From: Mycetohabitans rhizoxinica HKI 454
Lineage (GTDB): Bacteria > Pseudomonadota > Gammaproteobacteria > Burkholderiales > Burkholderiaceae
Reading direction: 5' to 3'
DNA length: 64,000 nt
Assembly: GCF_000198775.1 (NCBI RefSeq)
Contig: NC_014722.1
Coordinates: 1,867,386 to 1,931,385, forward strand
Made by a program: the position numbers and the translations under genes. The notes under the pieces are model-generated. The model ran no database searches. It worked only from the letters and a program-made list of their open reading frames with translations, and had not been told where the DNA came from. Of the stretch, positions 40,509 to 52,260 are shown piece by piece. The number at the start of each line of letters is the position of its first letter. Positions within the stretch are counted from its first letter, which is position 1.

Positions 40509-41678
40509 TCAGGTGCCGGCGCCGTTGGTCTGTGCGCTCGTCACGCGTTGCACTCCGCCATTGCCCATCCAATTGCGCAACCGTTGCGCATCGGCAAAAC
40601 GAGAATACTTGCCGAACGAGTCCAGCAACACCATGATCACGGGCCGGCCATGAATCGTCGCCTGCATGACCAGGCATTCGCCGGCCTCGTTGATGAAGCC
40701 GGTTTTTTGCAACCCGATGTCCCACGAAGCGTTGCGCACCAGTGCATTCGTACTGTTATAGGCGAGCGTGCGCTTGCCGGTGAATACATCGTAGCTGCGG
40801 TCAGTCGAGAACTGGCGGATCAGCGGATACTGATACGCCGCATTGACCATTTTCACGAGGTCACGCGCGCTGGACACGTTCTGCGACGTCAGGCCGGTCG
40901 CGTTCTGGAAATGGGTTTGCGCCATGCCCAATTCGGCGGCCTTGCGGTTCATCGCCACAATGAACCCCGGCCGGCCGCCGGGATAATAGCGCGACAGCGC
41001 CGCGGCGGCGCGATTCTCCGAGGCCATCAGCGCAATGTGTAACATATCCTCACGCGACAATGTCGAGCCGATCGACAACCGGGAACCGGTGCCCTTCTCG
41101 TAGTCGCGGTCCTCGTCGGTCACCGTCAGCCTCTCATTGAGCGGCGCCTTCGAATCCAGCACAACCATCGCGGTCATTAGCTTCGTGATCGACGCGATCG
41201 GCACGACTGACGCCGAGTTCTTGTCGTACAGTACCTCGCCGGTGTGCTGATCGACCATGAAGCCCACCGTCGAGCGCAACGCCACGCTGCCGTCGGACCG
41301 CAGCGTGAACGCGCCCAGCGCGGGCCTAGGTTGGTACGCGACCCGGCGCACCGCCGCATGGTGCGCGCGACCCTCTAGGCGCGCCGACACGCGCCGTTTC
41401 GACGGCCGTGCGGCAGCCTGACGCACCACCTTGCTCGAGCGCGCAGCGCGAACCCGCTGAGCCTTGGACACGCGCTTCGCGGCCAACACCTTGCCACCTT
41501 TGCCGGCGGCAGCATGGCTCGCGCGCGACGCGCGCGCATCCTTCGCGGCGGTGGCGACATACGCGTTGGCCGGCGCGACCAGCACGGCCATCAGTACGGC
41601 TGAGCCGGCGAGGGACAACGCCGCGCTGAAGGCAGCAACACGGATGCCTTTCAGCGAAGAAAACAGGGAGCTTTTCAT
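40509..41678 (-). CDS. pbpG: D-alanyl-D-alanine endopeptidase (PBP7-like)
   Basis: 389 residues. A signal peptide with hydrophobic core (LAGSAVLMAVLVAPANA) is followed by a Lys/Arg/Ala-rich linker of about 70 residues, then a low-molecular-weight penicillin-binding domain. The catalytic SxxK is PIASITKLMTAMV, SxN is MASENRAA and KTG is GLQKTGFIN. The enzyme cleaves cross-links in periplasmic peptidoglycan. The ATG at 41678 is chosen to start the signal peptide. The long basic linker is unusual compared with E. coli PBP7 and may bind wall polymers. Confidence 0.92.
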   Translation of the reverse strand: MKSSLFSSLKGIRVAAFSAALSLAGSAVLMAVLVAPANAYVATAAKDARASRASHAAAGKGGKVLAAKRVSKAQRVRAARSSKVVRQAAARPSKRRVSARLEGRAHHAAVRRVAYQPRPALGAFTLRSDGSVALRSTVGFMVDQHTGEVLYDKNSASVVPIASITKLMTAMVVLDSKAPLNERLTVTDEDRDYEKGTGSRLSIGSTLSREDMLHIALMASENRAAAALSRYYPGGRPGFIVAMNRKAAELGMAQTHFQNATGLTSQNVSSARDLVKMVNAAYQYPLIRQFSTDRSYDVFTGKRTLAYNSTNALVRNASWDIGLQKTGFINEAGECLVMQATIHGRPVIMVLLDSFGKYSRFADAQRLRNWMGNGGVQRVTSAQTNGAGT

Positions 41679-42142
41679 TCGTGTTATGACCGAATTTTCC
41701 GAAAGTGTAGCCAAGCCTGGAATGATTAACGACGTTAGGCATTTATCGCCAATACTTAATCCAATATCTGTAAGACGTTCAGGAAAGACAATCGAGCCTC
41801 ACAGTGTAATTGAGATCAGTAATCAGGCGCGCGCGGCGATTCGCTCCACCGTCGCTGAACGGTATCTACCTCCAACTTAACGGTTCGATGCCACCGACGT
41901 TAAACCAGGGTTATGGCGAGAACAGCCTAGGGATGCCCTTTCGCGTCGCGCGCGACGCGCTACGACCAATCAGCGGCCCAAACATCTTAGAAAGGCCCAA
42001 ACGTTCCAAAAATTGACACACAGCAGTGCCTGTACGCCCAGACCAGGCGAAGCGCAGTGTGCTGAGACGCTGCGTTGAACCTGCCGCACCGGCTACGGCG
42101 CCCATCGTCTTGCGTCGCTAAACACTTGTTTATTAAGTTAAA
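41679..42142. other. 464-bp intergenic region between pbpG and the phasin operator
   Basis: No gene supported. The stretch is less GC-rich than its surroundings at 41700-41830 and holds an isolated 14-bp palindromic patch CGTCGCGCGCGACG near 41943. Promoter elements for pbpG were not recognised. Confidence 0.55.
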
Positions 42143-42171
42143 GCCTAATTTGTGCAATGCACAAATTAGGC
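42143..42171 (+). promoter_or_regulatory. Perfect 14-bp palindromic operator upstream of the phasin promoter
   Basis: GCCTAATTTGTGCA (42143-42156), one central base, and its exact reverse complement (42158-42171). It abuts the -35 hexamer at 42172, so a bound dimer would contact or block RNA polymerase. The TGCA-rich core resembles sites bound by PhaR, the known repressor of phasin genes in beta-proteobacteria; the identity of the regulator is inference. Confidence 0.75.
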
Positions 42172-42199
42172 TTGACACGCGCAAAAACGCTCCTACAAT
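42172..42199 (+). promoter_or_regulatory. Phasin gene promoter
   Basis: TTGACA (42172-42177, perfect -35) and TACAAT (42194-42199, 5/6 -10) are 16 bp apart. A start site near 42206 would give a leader of about 74 nt. Confidence 0.8.
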
Positions 42200-42221
42200 G
42201 TGCATCATGCTGCATTGCACA
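42199..42221 (+). promoter_or_regulatory. Second TGTGCA-N11-TGCACA inverted repeat over the transcription start
   Basis: TGTGCA (42199-42204) and TGCACA (42216-42221) form a symmetric pair that includes TGCTGCATTGCACA. It shares the TGTGCA/TGCACA half-sites of the upstream palindrome and covers the expected start site, as a repressor operator would. Confidence 0.6.
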
Positions 42222-42279
42222 ATAGCTCGGCAGTCTTCCCCACTAGCGGCCCCGCCAGGGTCGGATCAGGAGCGCAAGC

Positions 42280-42846
42280 ATGAATCTGTTGACCCCGGAG
42301 CAAATCGCTGTCGCCCAGAAGGCGAATCTGGAAACATGGTTTGGTCTGACGAACAAAGCGTTCGAAGGCATCGAAAAGTTCGTTGAACTGAACCTGCAAG
42401 CGGCAAAGTCGACACTGGCCGAATCACAGGAAAACGCGCACCGCGCGCTGTCGGTGAAGGATGCGCAGGAGCTGTTGTCGTTGCAAGCCAGCCTGGCGCA
42501 GCCTGGTGCGGAGAAGGTCTTGTCGTACGGCCGTCAACTATACGAGATCACGTCGGCCACACAAGCCGAATTCGTTCGCGTTGCCCAAGCGCAGTACGAC
42601 GAGCAAAGCCGCAAGGTGCAGGCGTTGGTCGACAACGTCGCGAAGAACGCACCGGCTGGCTCAGAAACCGCCGTCTCGGTATGGAAGTCAGCGATCACCG
42701 CCGCGAACACGACGTACGAAACAGTGCAAAAGGCCACGAAGCAGGCGGTTGAGATCGCCGAAAGCAACTTCAACGCCGCCGCCACCGCCGCGTCGAAGGC
42801 TGCTCAGCAAGCGACCGCACAGGCATCGCACGCCGCAAAGAAGTAA
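42280..42846 (+). CDS. phaP: Phasin (PHA granule-associated protein)
   Basis: 188 residues, almost wholly helical, with the phasin_2 signature [20 protein letters not shown] and [17 protein letters not shown]. The C-terminus is Ala/Lys-rich. Phasins coat polyhydroxyalkanoate granules and control their size. AGGAG lies 8 bases before the ATG. The strong promoter and two operator-like repeats suggest tight on/off control tied to polymer state. Confidence 0.95.
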   Translation: MNLLTPEQIAVAQKANLETWFGLTNKAFEGIEKFVELNLQAAKSTLAESQENAHRALSVKDAQELLSLQASLAQPGAEKVLSYGRQLYEITSATQAEFVRVAQAQYDEQSRKVQALVDNVAKNAPAGSETAVSVWKSAITAANTTYETVQKATKQAVEIAESNFNAAATAASKAAQQATAQASHAAKK

Positions 42847-43025
42847 CGGCTACCGGCTCGGCGTCATGAAGCCGGCAGCGCCCAAGGCAACGGTGCGGTG
42901 CATGAGCCCATGCCAGCGCAAGCCTGCATGGGACGATGGTATCGATTCCACGTTGCGCTGGCGCCCTGCGCCGCGCACTTTCGCCGGTGCGCCACGCGTT
43001 CACCGCGAACCGGCAACGGCTCGCG

Positions 43026-44855
43026 CTACTTCTTGCGCTGCGGCGGCAGATCGGTGCAGACACCCTCGTACAGTTCCGCGGCCATCCCAACCGATTCGCC
43101 GAGCGTCGGGTGTGGATGGATTGTCTTGCCGATATCCGTCGCGTCCGCACCCATTTCCACGGCCAGGCAAATCTCGCTGATTAGATCGCCCGCATTGAGT
43201 CCAACGATACCGCCGCCGATCACGCGATGGGTCTGTTCATCGAACAGCAACTTCGTGAAGCCCTCATCCCGGCCGTTCGCAATCGCACGCCCGGAGGCGG
43301 CCCACGGAAACACGGCCTTGCCATACTGGACGCCCTCGGCCTTCAGTTGCGCCTCTGTCTTACCGGCCCATGCGACCTCGGGGTCGGTGTACGCCACCGA
43401 AGGAATCTGCAGCGCATCGAAGTAGGATTTTTCGCCGGCGGCGGCCTGCGCAGCCACATGCCCTTCGTGGACCGCCTTGTGTGCGAGCATCGGCTGACCC
43501 ACGATATCGCCGATCGCATAGATGTGCGGCACGTTGGTACGCATCTGCTTGTCGACGTCGATGAAACCACGCTCGGTCACCGCAACGCCAGCACGCTCAG
43601 CGCCAATGCGCTTGCCGTTTGGACTGCGCCCGACTGCGACGAGCACTAAGTCGTAGCGCTGCGGACCCGTTGGCGCATGCTCGCCTTCGAAACTCACATA
43701 GATGCCGTCCGGCTTAGCCTCGGCAGCCGTGGTCCGGGTCTTCAGCATCACGTTTGCGAAGCGCTTCGCGTTAAACTTCTCCCATACTTTGACGAGGTCT
43801 CGATCCGCGCCCTGCATCAAACCATCGAGCATCTCGACCACGTCGATGCTCGCGCCGAGCGTCGAATACACCGTGGCCATTTCGAGCCCGATGATTCCGC
43901 CGCCAATCACCAGCATCCGCTGCGGGATTTGGGGCAACTCCAACGCGCCGGTGGAGTCGATGACGCGTGCGTCGTCGGGCAGGAACGGCAGTTTCACGGC
44001 TTGCGAGCCGGCCGCGATGATCGCCTGCTTGAACCGCACGATCTGCTTGCCGCCATCGGCCTGCACCTCGAGATGATAAGGGTCGACGAACGCCCCGACG
44101 CCGGACACCACCTGCACCTTGCGCGCCTTGGCCATACCGGCGAGCCCGGTCGTGAGCTTACGCACCACGCCGCTCTTGAACTCACGCAGCTTGCCTAAAT
44201 CGATCTGCGGCTTGCCGAGCGTGATTCCATGCGCTGCCAGCGCCGCCGCCTCGTCCACGATGGCGGCGGTGTGCAGCAACGCCTTTGACGGAATGCATCC
44301 GACATTCAAGCACACGCCGCCCAGTGTCGGGTAGCGCTCGACGAGTACGGTTTTCAGGCCGAGATCGGCGGCGCGAAACGCAGCCGAATATCCGCCCGGG
44401 CCGGCACCGAGCACCAGCATGTCACATTCGATGTCGACGCTGCCACGATAGGCCGCAGCCGGCGCCCCGGAGGCGGGCGACTGTCCCGACGTCAGCGGCG
44501 ACGCGGTCGCCGGCCGCGTACCTGATGCGGTGGGCGATGTCAGCGTCGAGGCGGGAGCCGAGACGAACGCAACCGGCGGTCGCGCCGCGACGTAACCGTC
44601 GTCGTCACCCACCTGGGCAGCAACCTCCAAGATCGCGATCACGGTGCCTTTGGACACGCTGTCGCCGAGCTTGATCTTGACTTCCTTCACGGTGCCAGCG
44701 TAGTCGCTCGGTACCTCTATCGACGCCTTGTCGGTTTCCAGCGTCAACAACGACTGCTCCTTGTCGATCGTATCGCCAGCCTGGATCAATACTTCGATCA
44801 CGATGGCATCATTGGAATCGCCGATGTCGGGCACTTTCACTTCAACGAGACTCAT
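43026..44855 (-). CDS. lpdA: Dihydrolipoamide dehydrogenase with N-terminal lipoyl domain (PDH E3)
   Basis: 609 residues. An N-terminal lipoyl domain (lipoyl Lys in LETDKASIEVPS) is joined by an Ala/Ser/Thr-rich linker to a flavoprotein disulfide reductase. The FAD-binding GxGxxG is VLGAGPGGYSAAF, the redox pair is GGVCLNVGCIPSK, and the NAD domain shows VIGGGIIGLE. It reoxidises dihydrolipoyl groups of the pyruvate dehydrogenase complex. It is last in aceE-aceF-lpdA, 43 bp after aceF. Confidence 0.97.
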   Translation of the reverse strand: MSLVEVKVPDIGDSNDAIVIEVLIQAGDTIDKEQSLLTLETDKASIEVPSDYAGTVKEVKIKLGDSVSKGTVIAILEVAAQVGDDDGYVAARPPVAFVSAPASTLTSPTASGTRPATASPLTSGQSPASGAPAAAYRGSVDIECDMLVLGAGPGGYSAAFRAADLGLKTVLVERYPTLGGVCLNVGCIPSKALLHTAAIVDEAAALAAHGITLGKPQIDLGKLREFKSGVVRKLTTGLAGMAKARKVQVVSGVGAFVDPYHLEVQADGGKQIVRFKQAIIAAGSQAVKLPFLPDDARVIDSTGALELPQIPQRMLVIGGGIIGLEMATVYSTLGASIDVVEMLDGLMQGADRDLVKVWEKFNAKRFANVMLKTRTTAAEAKPDGIYVSFEGEHAPTGPQRYDLVLVAVGRSPNGKRIGAERAGVAVTERGFIDVDKQMRTNVPHIYAIGDIVGQPMLAHKAVHEGHVAAQAAAGEKSYFDALQIPSVAYTDPEVAWAGKTEAQLKAEGVQYGKAVFPWAASGRAIANGRDEGFTKLLFDEQTHRVIGGGIVGLNAGDLISEICLAVEMGADATDIGKTIHPHPTLGESVGMAAELYEGVCTDLPPQRKK

Positions 44856-44898
44856 CCACGTCCCCTTCTTGTTCGCGCAACGGGTTGATATCGTCCGG

Positions 44899-46659
<1,761 letters not shown>

Positions 46660-46750
46660 TGATTTTGTCTCCATCAGCCACGCGCGTGCGACGGCTGGCC
46701 ATGGCCGTCGCACACGGGGCAGCGCGTTCGCGCGATGCGGGAAAATGGCG

Positions 46751-49450
46751 TTAGACGGTCACCGGGTTCGGCTTGGCCGGATCGAGCTGGTATTTCTGCA
46801 GCGCTTGCGCCACCCGCTTGCGGTCAATCGTGCCTTCGTCGGCCAGCGCGTGCAGCGCGGCCACTGTGACCCAATAGCGGTCAACCTCGAAGAAGTGACG
46901 CAGTTTCTCGCGCGTATCGGAACGACCGAAGCCATCGGTGCCCAGCACCACATAGCGACGCGGCACGAATGCGCGGATCTGCTCGGCCAGCGAGCGTACA
47001 TAGTCGGTCGCCGCAATCACCGGCCCTTGCGTGTCCTTCAGCAAGGTCTGCACGTGTGACAGTTTGGGCTCAGCGAGCGGGTTGAGCAGATTCTGGCGCT
47101 GTACCGCCTGCCCTTCGCGGGCCAGTTCAATGAAGCTCGGCACGCTCCACAGGTCGGCGGCCACGCCCCAATCGTTCTTCAGCAACTCGGCTGCAGCAAT
47201 CACTTCGTTCAGGATCGTGCCGGCACCGAGCAATTGCACACGCGGAGCGTCGTTATCCGCATCAGCCTTGCGCAATGAATACATGCCCTTGATGATGTGC
47301 TGCGCGACATGCTCACCCTCGGGCATCGCCGGATGCTCGTAGTTTTCGTTCATTACCGTCAGGTAATAAAACACGTCCTGCTGCTCCTGCACCATACGGC
47401 GCAAGCCGTCCTGGATGATCACCGCAAGCTCGTAGCCAAATGTCGGATCGTAGCTAACGCAATTGGGGATCGACGACGCCCACAACAGCGAATGCCCGTC
47501 CTCATGCTGCAACCCTTCGCCATTGAGCGTTGTGCGCCCCGCAGTGCCGCCGAGCAGGAAGCCACGCGAGCGCATATCACCGGCGGCCCAGGCCAGGTCA
47601 CCGACGCGCTGGAAGCCAAACATCGAGTAGAAGATGTAGAACGGCACCATGATCTCGTTGTGCGTCGAGTACGATGTCGCCGCCGCGATCCAGTCGCAGA
47701 GGCCACCCGCCTCGTTGATGCCTTCCTGCAAGATCTGTCCGGTCGTCGATTCCTTGTAGAACATCAACTGGTCGGAATCTTCCGGCACGTACTTCTGCCC
47801 TTCCTGGTTCCAAATGCCGATCTGGCGGAATAACCCCTCCATGCCGAACGTGCGCGACTCGTCCGGCACGATCGGCACAATCCGCTTGCCGAGCGCCTTG
47901 TCCTTGAGCAGGATGTTCAAGATCCGCACGAACACCATCGTCGTGGAGATCTCGCGTCCCTCGCCGGTGCCCTTAAGCACCGGTTCGAACGCGGACAGCG
48001 GCGGCACGTCCAGCGACATATCGGCCTTCATCCGTCGCTGCGGCAGATAGCCGCCGAGCGCCAGCCGGTGCTGGCGCATGTACTCAAGCTCTTTTGAGCC
48101 CTCGTCAAACTTCAAGTAAGGCACATCAGCGATCTCGTCGTCCGAGATCGGCAGCCGGAACCGGTCGCGGAACTGCTTTAGTTGGTCCACCTGCATTTTC
48201 TTCTGCTGGTGGGTAATGTTCATCGCCTGCCCGGCCTCGCCCATCCCGTAGCCCTTGATCGTCTTTGTCAGGATCACGGTCGGCTGGCCGACATTGTGCT
48301 GCGCCGCGTGAAATGCCGCGTAGATCTTATGCGGGTCGTGGCCGCCTCGGTTCAAATTCCAGATATCATCATCGGACCAGTCCGCCACCAACGCCTTGAG
48401 TTCCGGGGTGTTAAAGAAATGCTCGCGCACATAGGCACCGGACTCCGACTTGTACGTCTGGTATTCGCCATCGACCACTTCCATCATCCGGCGCATCAAC
48501 GCGCCCGTCTTGTCGCGCGCAAACAGCGAATCCCAGCGGCTGCCCCAGATCACCTTGATCACGTTCCAGCCCGCACCGCGGAATTCGGACTCCAACTCCT
48601 GGATAATCTTGCCGTTGCCTCGCACCGGCCCGTCCAGCCGCTGCAGGTTACAGTTGATCACGAACACGAGGTTGTCCAGCCTCTCACGCCCGGCCATGCC
48701 GATCGCGCCGAGCGATTCCGGCTCGTCGGTCTCGCCGTCGCCGAGGAAAGCCCAAACCTTGCGCCCCGCGGTCTTCGCGATGCCGCGCGCCTCCAGGTAG
48801 CGCATGAAACGCGCCTGGTAGATCGCCATGATCGGACCCAAGCCCATCGACACCGTCGGGAACTGCCAGAAATCCGGCATCAGCCACGGGTGCGGATACG
48901 ATGAGATGCCCTTGCCTCCGACCTCCTGCCGAAAGTTGTCCAGTTGCTCCTCGGTTAGCCGACCTAACAGGAACGCGCGTGAATAAATGCCGGGGGACGA
49001 GTGGCCCTGCACGAACACCAGGTCACCACCATGCTCGGCGCTCGGCGCGTGCCAGAAATGGTTGTACCCGACGTCATAAAGGGTGGCGGCCGACGCAAAC
49101 GATGCAATGTGCCCACCGACGTTCGTGTGCTTGCCGGCGCGCAGCACCATCGCCAGCGCATTCCAGCGCGTGTACGAGCGAATCCGATGTTCGATGTCTT
49201 GATCGCCGGGGCTCTTAGCCTGCGCGGACACGGGGATCGTATTGATATACGGCGTGTTCGCGGAAAATGGCAGATGCTCGCCATGGACCCGCGCAAATTC
49301 GATCTGCTTTTCGATCAAGTAATGTGCGCGCTCGGGGCCCACAGCCGACAGCACGCCATCTAACGCCTCGAGCCATTCGGCGGTTTCCTGCGGGTCGTTG
49401 TCTTTTTCGGCGGCGACATACTTCATCACTTCCTCGGGTACGGCGGACAT
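46751..49450 (-). CDS. aceE: Pyruvate dehydrogenase E1 component (homodimeric type)
   Basis: 899 residues. Thiamine-diphosphate enzyme that decarboxylates pyruvate and acetylates E2 lipoyl groups. The ThDP/Mg motif is FLGDGETDEPES continuing to NCNLQRLDGPV. The N-terminus (DPQETAEWLEALDGVLSAVG) and the C-terminal segment (VLGTDGFGRSDTREKLRHFF) are typical of AceE. AGGAGA lies upstream of the ATG at 49450. It heads aceE-aceF-lpdA and is divergent from the histidine kinase gene. Confidence 0.98.
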   Translation of the reverse strand: MSAVPEEVMKYVAAEKDNDPQETAEWLEALDGVLSAVGPERAHYLIEKQIEFARVHGEHLPFSANTPYINTIPVSAQAKSPGDQDIEHRIRSYTRWNALAMVLRAGKHTNVGGHIASFASAATLYDVGYNHFWHAPSAEHGGDLVFVQGHSSPGIYSRAFLLGRLTEEQLDNFRQEVGGKGISSYPHPWLMPDFWQFPTVSMGLGPIMAIYQARFMRYLEARGIAKTAGRKVWAFLGDGETDEPESLGAIGMAGRERLDNLVFVINCNLQRLDGPVRGNGKIIQELESEFRGAGWNVIKVIWGSRWDSLFARDKTGALMRRMMEVVDGEYQTYKSESGAYVREHFFNTPELKALVADWSDDDIWNLNRGGHDPHKIYAAFHAAQHNVGQPTVILTKTIKGYGMGEAGQAMNITHQQKKMQVDQLKQFRDRFRLPISDDEIADVPYLKFDEGSKELEYMRQHRLALGGYLPQRRMKADMSLDVPPLSAFEPVLKGTGEGREISTTMVFVRILNILLKDKALGKRIVPIVPDESRTFGMEGLFRQIGIWNQEGQKYVPEDSDQLMFYKESTTGQILQEGINEAGGLCDWIAAATSYSTHNEIMVPFYIFYSMFGFQRVGDLAWAAGDMRSRGFLLGGTAGRTTLNGEGLQHEDGHSLLWASSIPNCVSYDPTFGYELAVIIQDGLRRMVQEQQDVFYYLTVMNENYEHPAMPEGEHVAQHIIKGMYSLRKADADNDAPRVQLLGAGTILNEVIAAAELLKNDWGVAADLWSVPSFIELAREGQAVQRQNLLNPLAEPKLSHVQTLLKDTQGPVIAATDYVRSLAEQIRAFVPRRYVVLGTDGFGRSDTREKLRHFFEVDRYWVTVAALHALADEGTIDRKRVAQALQKYQLDPAKPNPVTV

Positions 49451-49746
49451 GAGCGTCTCCTAGTCCTGGTATGGGGAACGTGCAGCACAAGCTGACCAGC
49501 TACCGCGTGCGCGGTTCCGCCTGCGGGATCGCGCGGCCGGAAGCGGCATCCTGGCCGGGCGGCCACCGAATTGTAAAGACCCGGTCTGAGCCTGCGCAAC
49601 AAAATTTTCAAATGACGAGATGATTTCCCACAATACGAAAAATTGCTGCAGCGCAACCCGAAAATCCGGCATCTGACTGGATTCTATCGCTGCTTTGCCG
49701 CGAACAGCTCGCTTTGTGCTTTTAACCCTGCGCTACAATTTGCTTC
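49451..49746. other. Divergent control region between aceE and the sensor kinase gene
   Basis: 296 bp, noticeably AT-richer around 49590-49740. A TACAAT (49734-49739) ends 7 bp before the kinase ATG with no Shine-Dalgarno between, compatible with a leaderless message. I do not see a PdhR-type operator or a clean aceE promoter. Confidence 0.5.
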
Positions 49747-52260
49747 ATGTTGACTGAACGGCTTCTCGCTCGTGCAGCGCGGCCCGGGCCGACGCCGCCG
49801 CCTAACCGCTGGCATCACGGCCCGTGGTGGTCCAACTCTTACTTGCTCACGCCGCTCGTGTCGATCGTGGTGTTCCTGATCGTGATGAGCCTAATTCTAT
49901 GGAGCCTGAACCGGCGCGAGCAACAGCAGCAAGAAGACACGCTGTATCGCAACGTCGCGTGGGCACAGCAACAGATCCGTCTGTCAATGACGAGCACGCA
50001 GGAACACATTGCTGCCCTCGCTCGCGACATTGCCGCCGGTCATGGTGACGCGCGGACCTTCCAAACGGCCGCCGGTGCCGTGATGCAAAGCCATCCGGAA
50101 ATCATTTACATGAACTGGCTCGACGGCTCGCAGACGCCACACTGGGCCAGCACCCCGGAGTCGCACGTCGGCTCGCGGCTGGCCAAGCCAAACGAGACGC
50201 AATTGGACGATGCGATCCACGCTGCGTTCACTGAGGCACGTGCTTCGCGCCGGCAGATCTACTCGGCGCTGCTCTACGACGACTTACGCAATGGCTACGT
50301 GACACTGCAAACGCCGATCTTTCGCGAGCGTGAGTTCCTCGGCACGGTGGCCGCCGTGTTCTCGGTCGAAGGCATGCTCAAGCACGACATTCCAGCCGAG
50401 TTGTCCGCCAAATACAAGATCTCGATCATCGATCTGGGTCACCGCGAGCTATCCACTACGTCCACCCGCCCGAGGCTGCCGCGCGATGCGTATTACGACC
50501 TGCCGCTCGATCCACCGGGCCATGGCCTGGCGGTGCGCGTGTACTCGTATCCGCAACTGACCAACTTTACGAACAAGACGCTGGTGTGGCTGGTCGCCGG
50601 CCTGTCGTGCTTCGTGCTATGGAGCCTGTGGAGCTTATGGAAGCACACTCGGCAGCGCTTCGAGGCGCAACAGGCGCTGTACGCGGAGGCGTTCTTCCGG
50701 CGCGCGATGGAAAACTCCGTGTTGATTGGCATGCGCGTGCTCGACATGCAAGGACGCATCACGCACGTGAATCCGGCCTTTTGCCGGATGACCGGCTGGG
50801 ACGAAAGCGACCTGGTGGGCAAGACCGCTCCGTTCCCGTACTGGCCGCGCGAAGCTCACGCGGAGATGCATCGGCAGCTCGACATGACGCTGCGCGGCAA
50901 GGCGCCCTCGTCGGGGTTCGAGTTGCGGGTGCGCCGCAAGGATGGCTCGATTTTTCACGCGCGGCTGTATGTATCGCCGCTGATCGATAGCTCCGGGCGC
51001 CAGACCGGCTGGATGTCGTCGATGACCGACATCACCGAGCCCAAGCGCGCGCGCGAGGAGCTGGCCGCCGCCCATGAGCGTTTCACCACGGTACTCGAGT
51101 CGCTGGACGCGGCAGTCTCGGTGCTGGCGGCAGACCAGGCCGAGCTGCTGTTTGCCAACCGCTACTACCGGCATCTGTTCGGTATCCGCCCGGACGGGCA
51201 CCTGGAATTGGCAGGCTCGAGCTTCGATGCGGCGACCCAGGCGTCGAACGACTCGATCGATCTAGTCGATACCTACGCCGGCCTGCCAGCTGCCGCGCTG
51301 ACCGAAAGCACATCGGACGCGCGCGAAATCTACGTGCAGAGCATCCAAAAGTGGTTCGAGGTGCGTCGGCAATACATTCAGTGGGTCGATGGCCACCTCG
51401 CGCAGATGCAAATCGCCACGGATATCACGCAGCGCAAGCAAGCGCAGGAACTGGCGCAGCAACAGGACGAGAAGCTACAGTTCACCAGCCGCTTGATGAC
51501 GATGGGTGAAATGGCCTCGTCACTGGCGCACGAGTTGAACCAACCGCTGGCGGCGATCAACAACTACGCATCGGGCACCGTGGCGCTGGTAAAGTCCGGC
51601 CGCGCGTCGCCGGAAAATCTGTTACCGGTGCTCGAGAAAACGTCGCAGCAAGCGGTGCGCGCCGGCATGATCATCAAGCGCATCCGTGAATTCGTCAAAC
51701 GCAGCGAACCGAAGCGTCAACGCACGAAGATCAGCGACATCATTGCGGATGCGGTCGGCCTAGCCGAGATCGAAATGCGCAAGCGGCACATCCGCATCGT
51801 CACCGACATGCGCGCGCGGCTACCGGTCATCAACGTCGATCCGGTACTAATTGAACAGGTACTCGTGAACCTGCTGAAAAACGCCGCCGAAGCGATGGCC
51901 GATGCCCGTCCAAACGCGGTCGATCCCGTGATCCGCGTCGAGGTACGCATCGTCGATGAGGGGCCGTGCGTGCGCATCAGCGTGGTTGACCAGGGACCCG
52001 GCGTGGACGAGGCCAGCACCGAGCGCCTGTTCGAGCCGTTCTACAGCACCAAGTCCGACGGCATGGGCATGGGGCTGAACATCTGCCGCTCGATCATCGA
52101 GTCTCACCGGGGCCGTCTGTGGGTCGTCAACAATGTCGAGCCCGACGGCCTCGTGACCGGCTGTACTTTTCATTTTACGTTGCCATTTGGCGAAACCGAA
52201 GAACCTACGCAGCATGGGCCCGCAGCGGCCGCGCCGCAAACTGTCACGGGAGATCTATGA
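49747..52260 (+). CDS. PAS-domain membrane sensor histidine kinase (FixL/DctB-like)
   Basis: 837 residues. A transmembrane helix at about 33-55 (LVSIVVFLIVMSLILWSL), an extracytoplasmic sensing region (55-275), a second helix (LVWLVAGLSCFVLWSLW), then two PAS domains (about 320-440 and 450-560). The kinase core has phospho-acceptor His595 in SSLAHELNQPLAAINNYASG, an N-box NLLKNAAEAM, and G-boxes DQGPGVDE and GMGMGLNICRS. The H-box is of the FixL/DctB/TodS class. It overlaps the following regulator gene by 4 bases (ATGA). The ligand is unknown; no haem-binding PAS feature is evident. Confidence 0.92.
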   Translation: MLTERLLARAARPGPTPPPNRWHHGPWWSNSYLLTPLVSIVVFLIVMSLILWSLNRREQQQQEDTLYRNVAWAQQQIRLSMTSTQEHIAALARDIAAGHGDARTFQTAAGAVMQSHPEIIYMNWLDGSQTPHWASTPESHVGSRLAKPNETQLDDAIHAAFTEARASRRQIYSALLYDDLRNGYVTLQTPIFREREFLGTVAAVFSVEGMLKHDIPAELSAKYKISIIDLGHRELSTTSTRPRLPRDAYYDLPLDPPGHGLAVRVYSYPQLTNFTNKTLVWLVAGLSCFVLWSLWSLWKHTRQRFEAQQALYAEAFFRRAMENSVLIGMRVLDMQGRITHVNPAFCRMTGWDESDLVGKTAPFPYWPREAHAEMHRQLDMTLRGKAPSSGFELRVRRKDGSIFHARLYVSPLIDSSGRQTGWMSSMTDITEPKRAREELAAAHERFTTVLESLDAAVSVLAADQAELLFANRYYRHLFGIRPDGHLELAGSSFDAATQASNDSIDLVDTYAGLPAAALTESTSDAREIYVQSIQKWFEVRRQYIQWVDGHLAQMQIATDITQRKQAQELAQQQDEKLQFTSRLMTMGEMASSLAHELNQPLAAINNYASGTVALVKSGRASPENLLPVLEKTSQQAVRAGMIIKRIREFVKRSEPKRQRTKISDIIADAVGLAEIEMRKRHIRIVTDMRARLPVINVDPVLIEQVLVNLLKNAAEAMADARPNAVDPVIRVEVRIVDEGPCVRISVVDQGPGVDEASTERLFEPFYSTKSDGMGMGLNICRSIIESHRGRLWVVNNVEPDGLVTGCTFHFTLPFGETEEPTQHGPAAAAPQTVTGDL

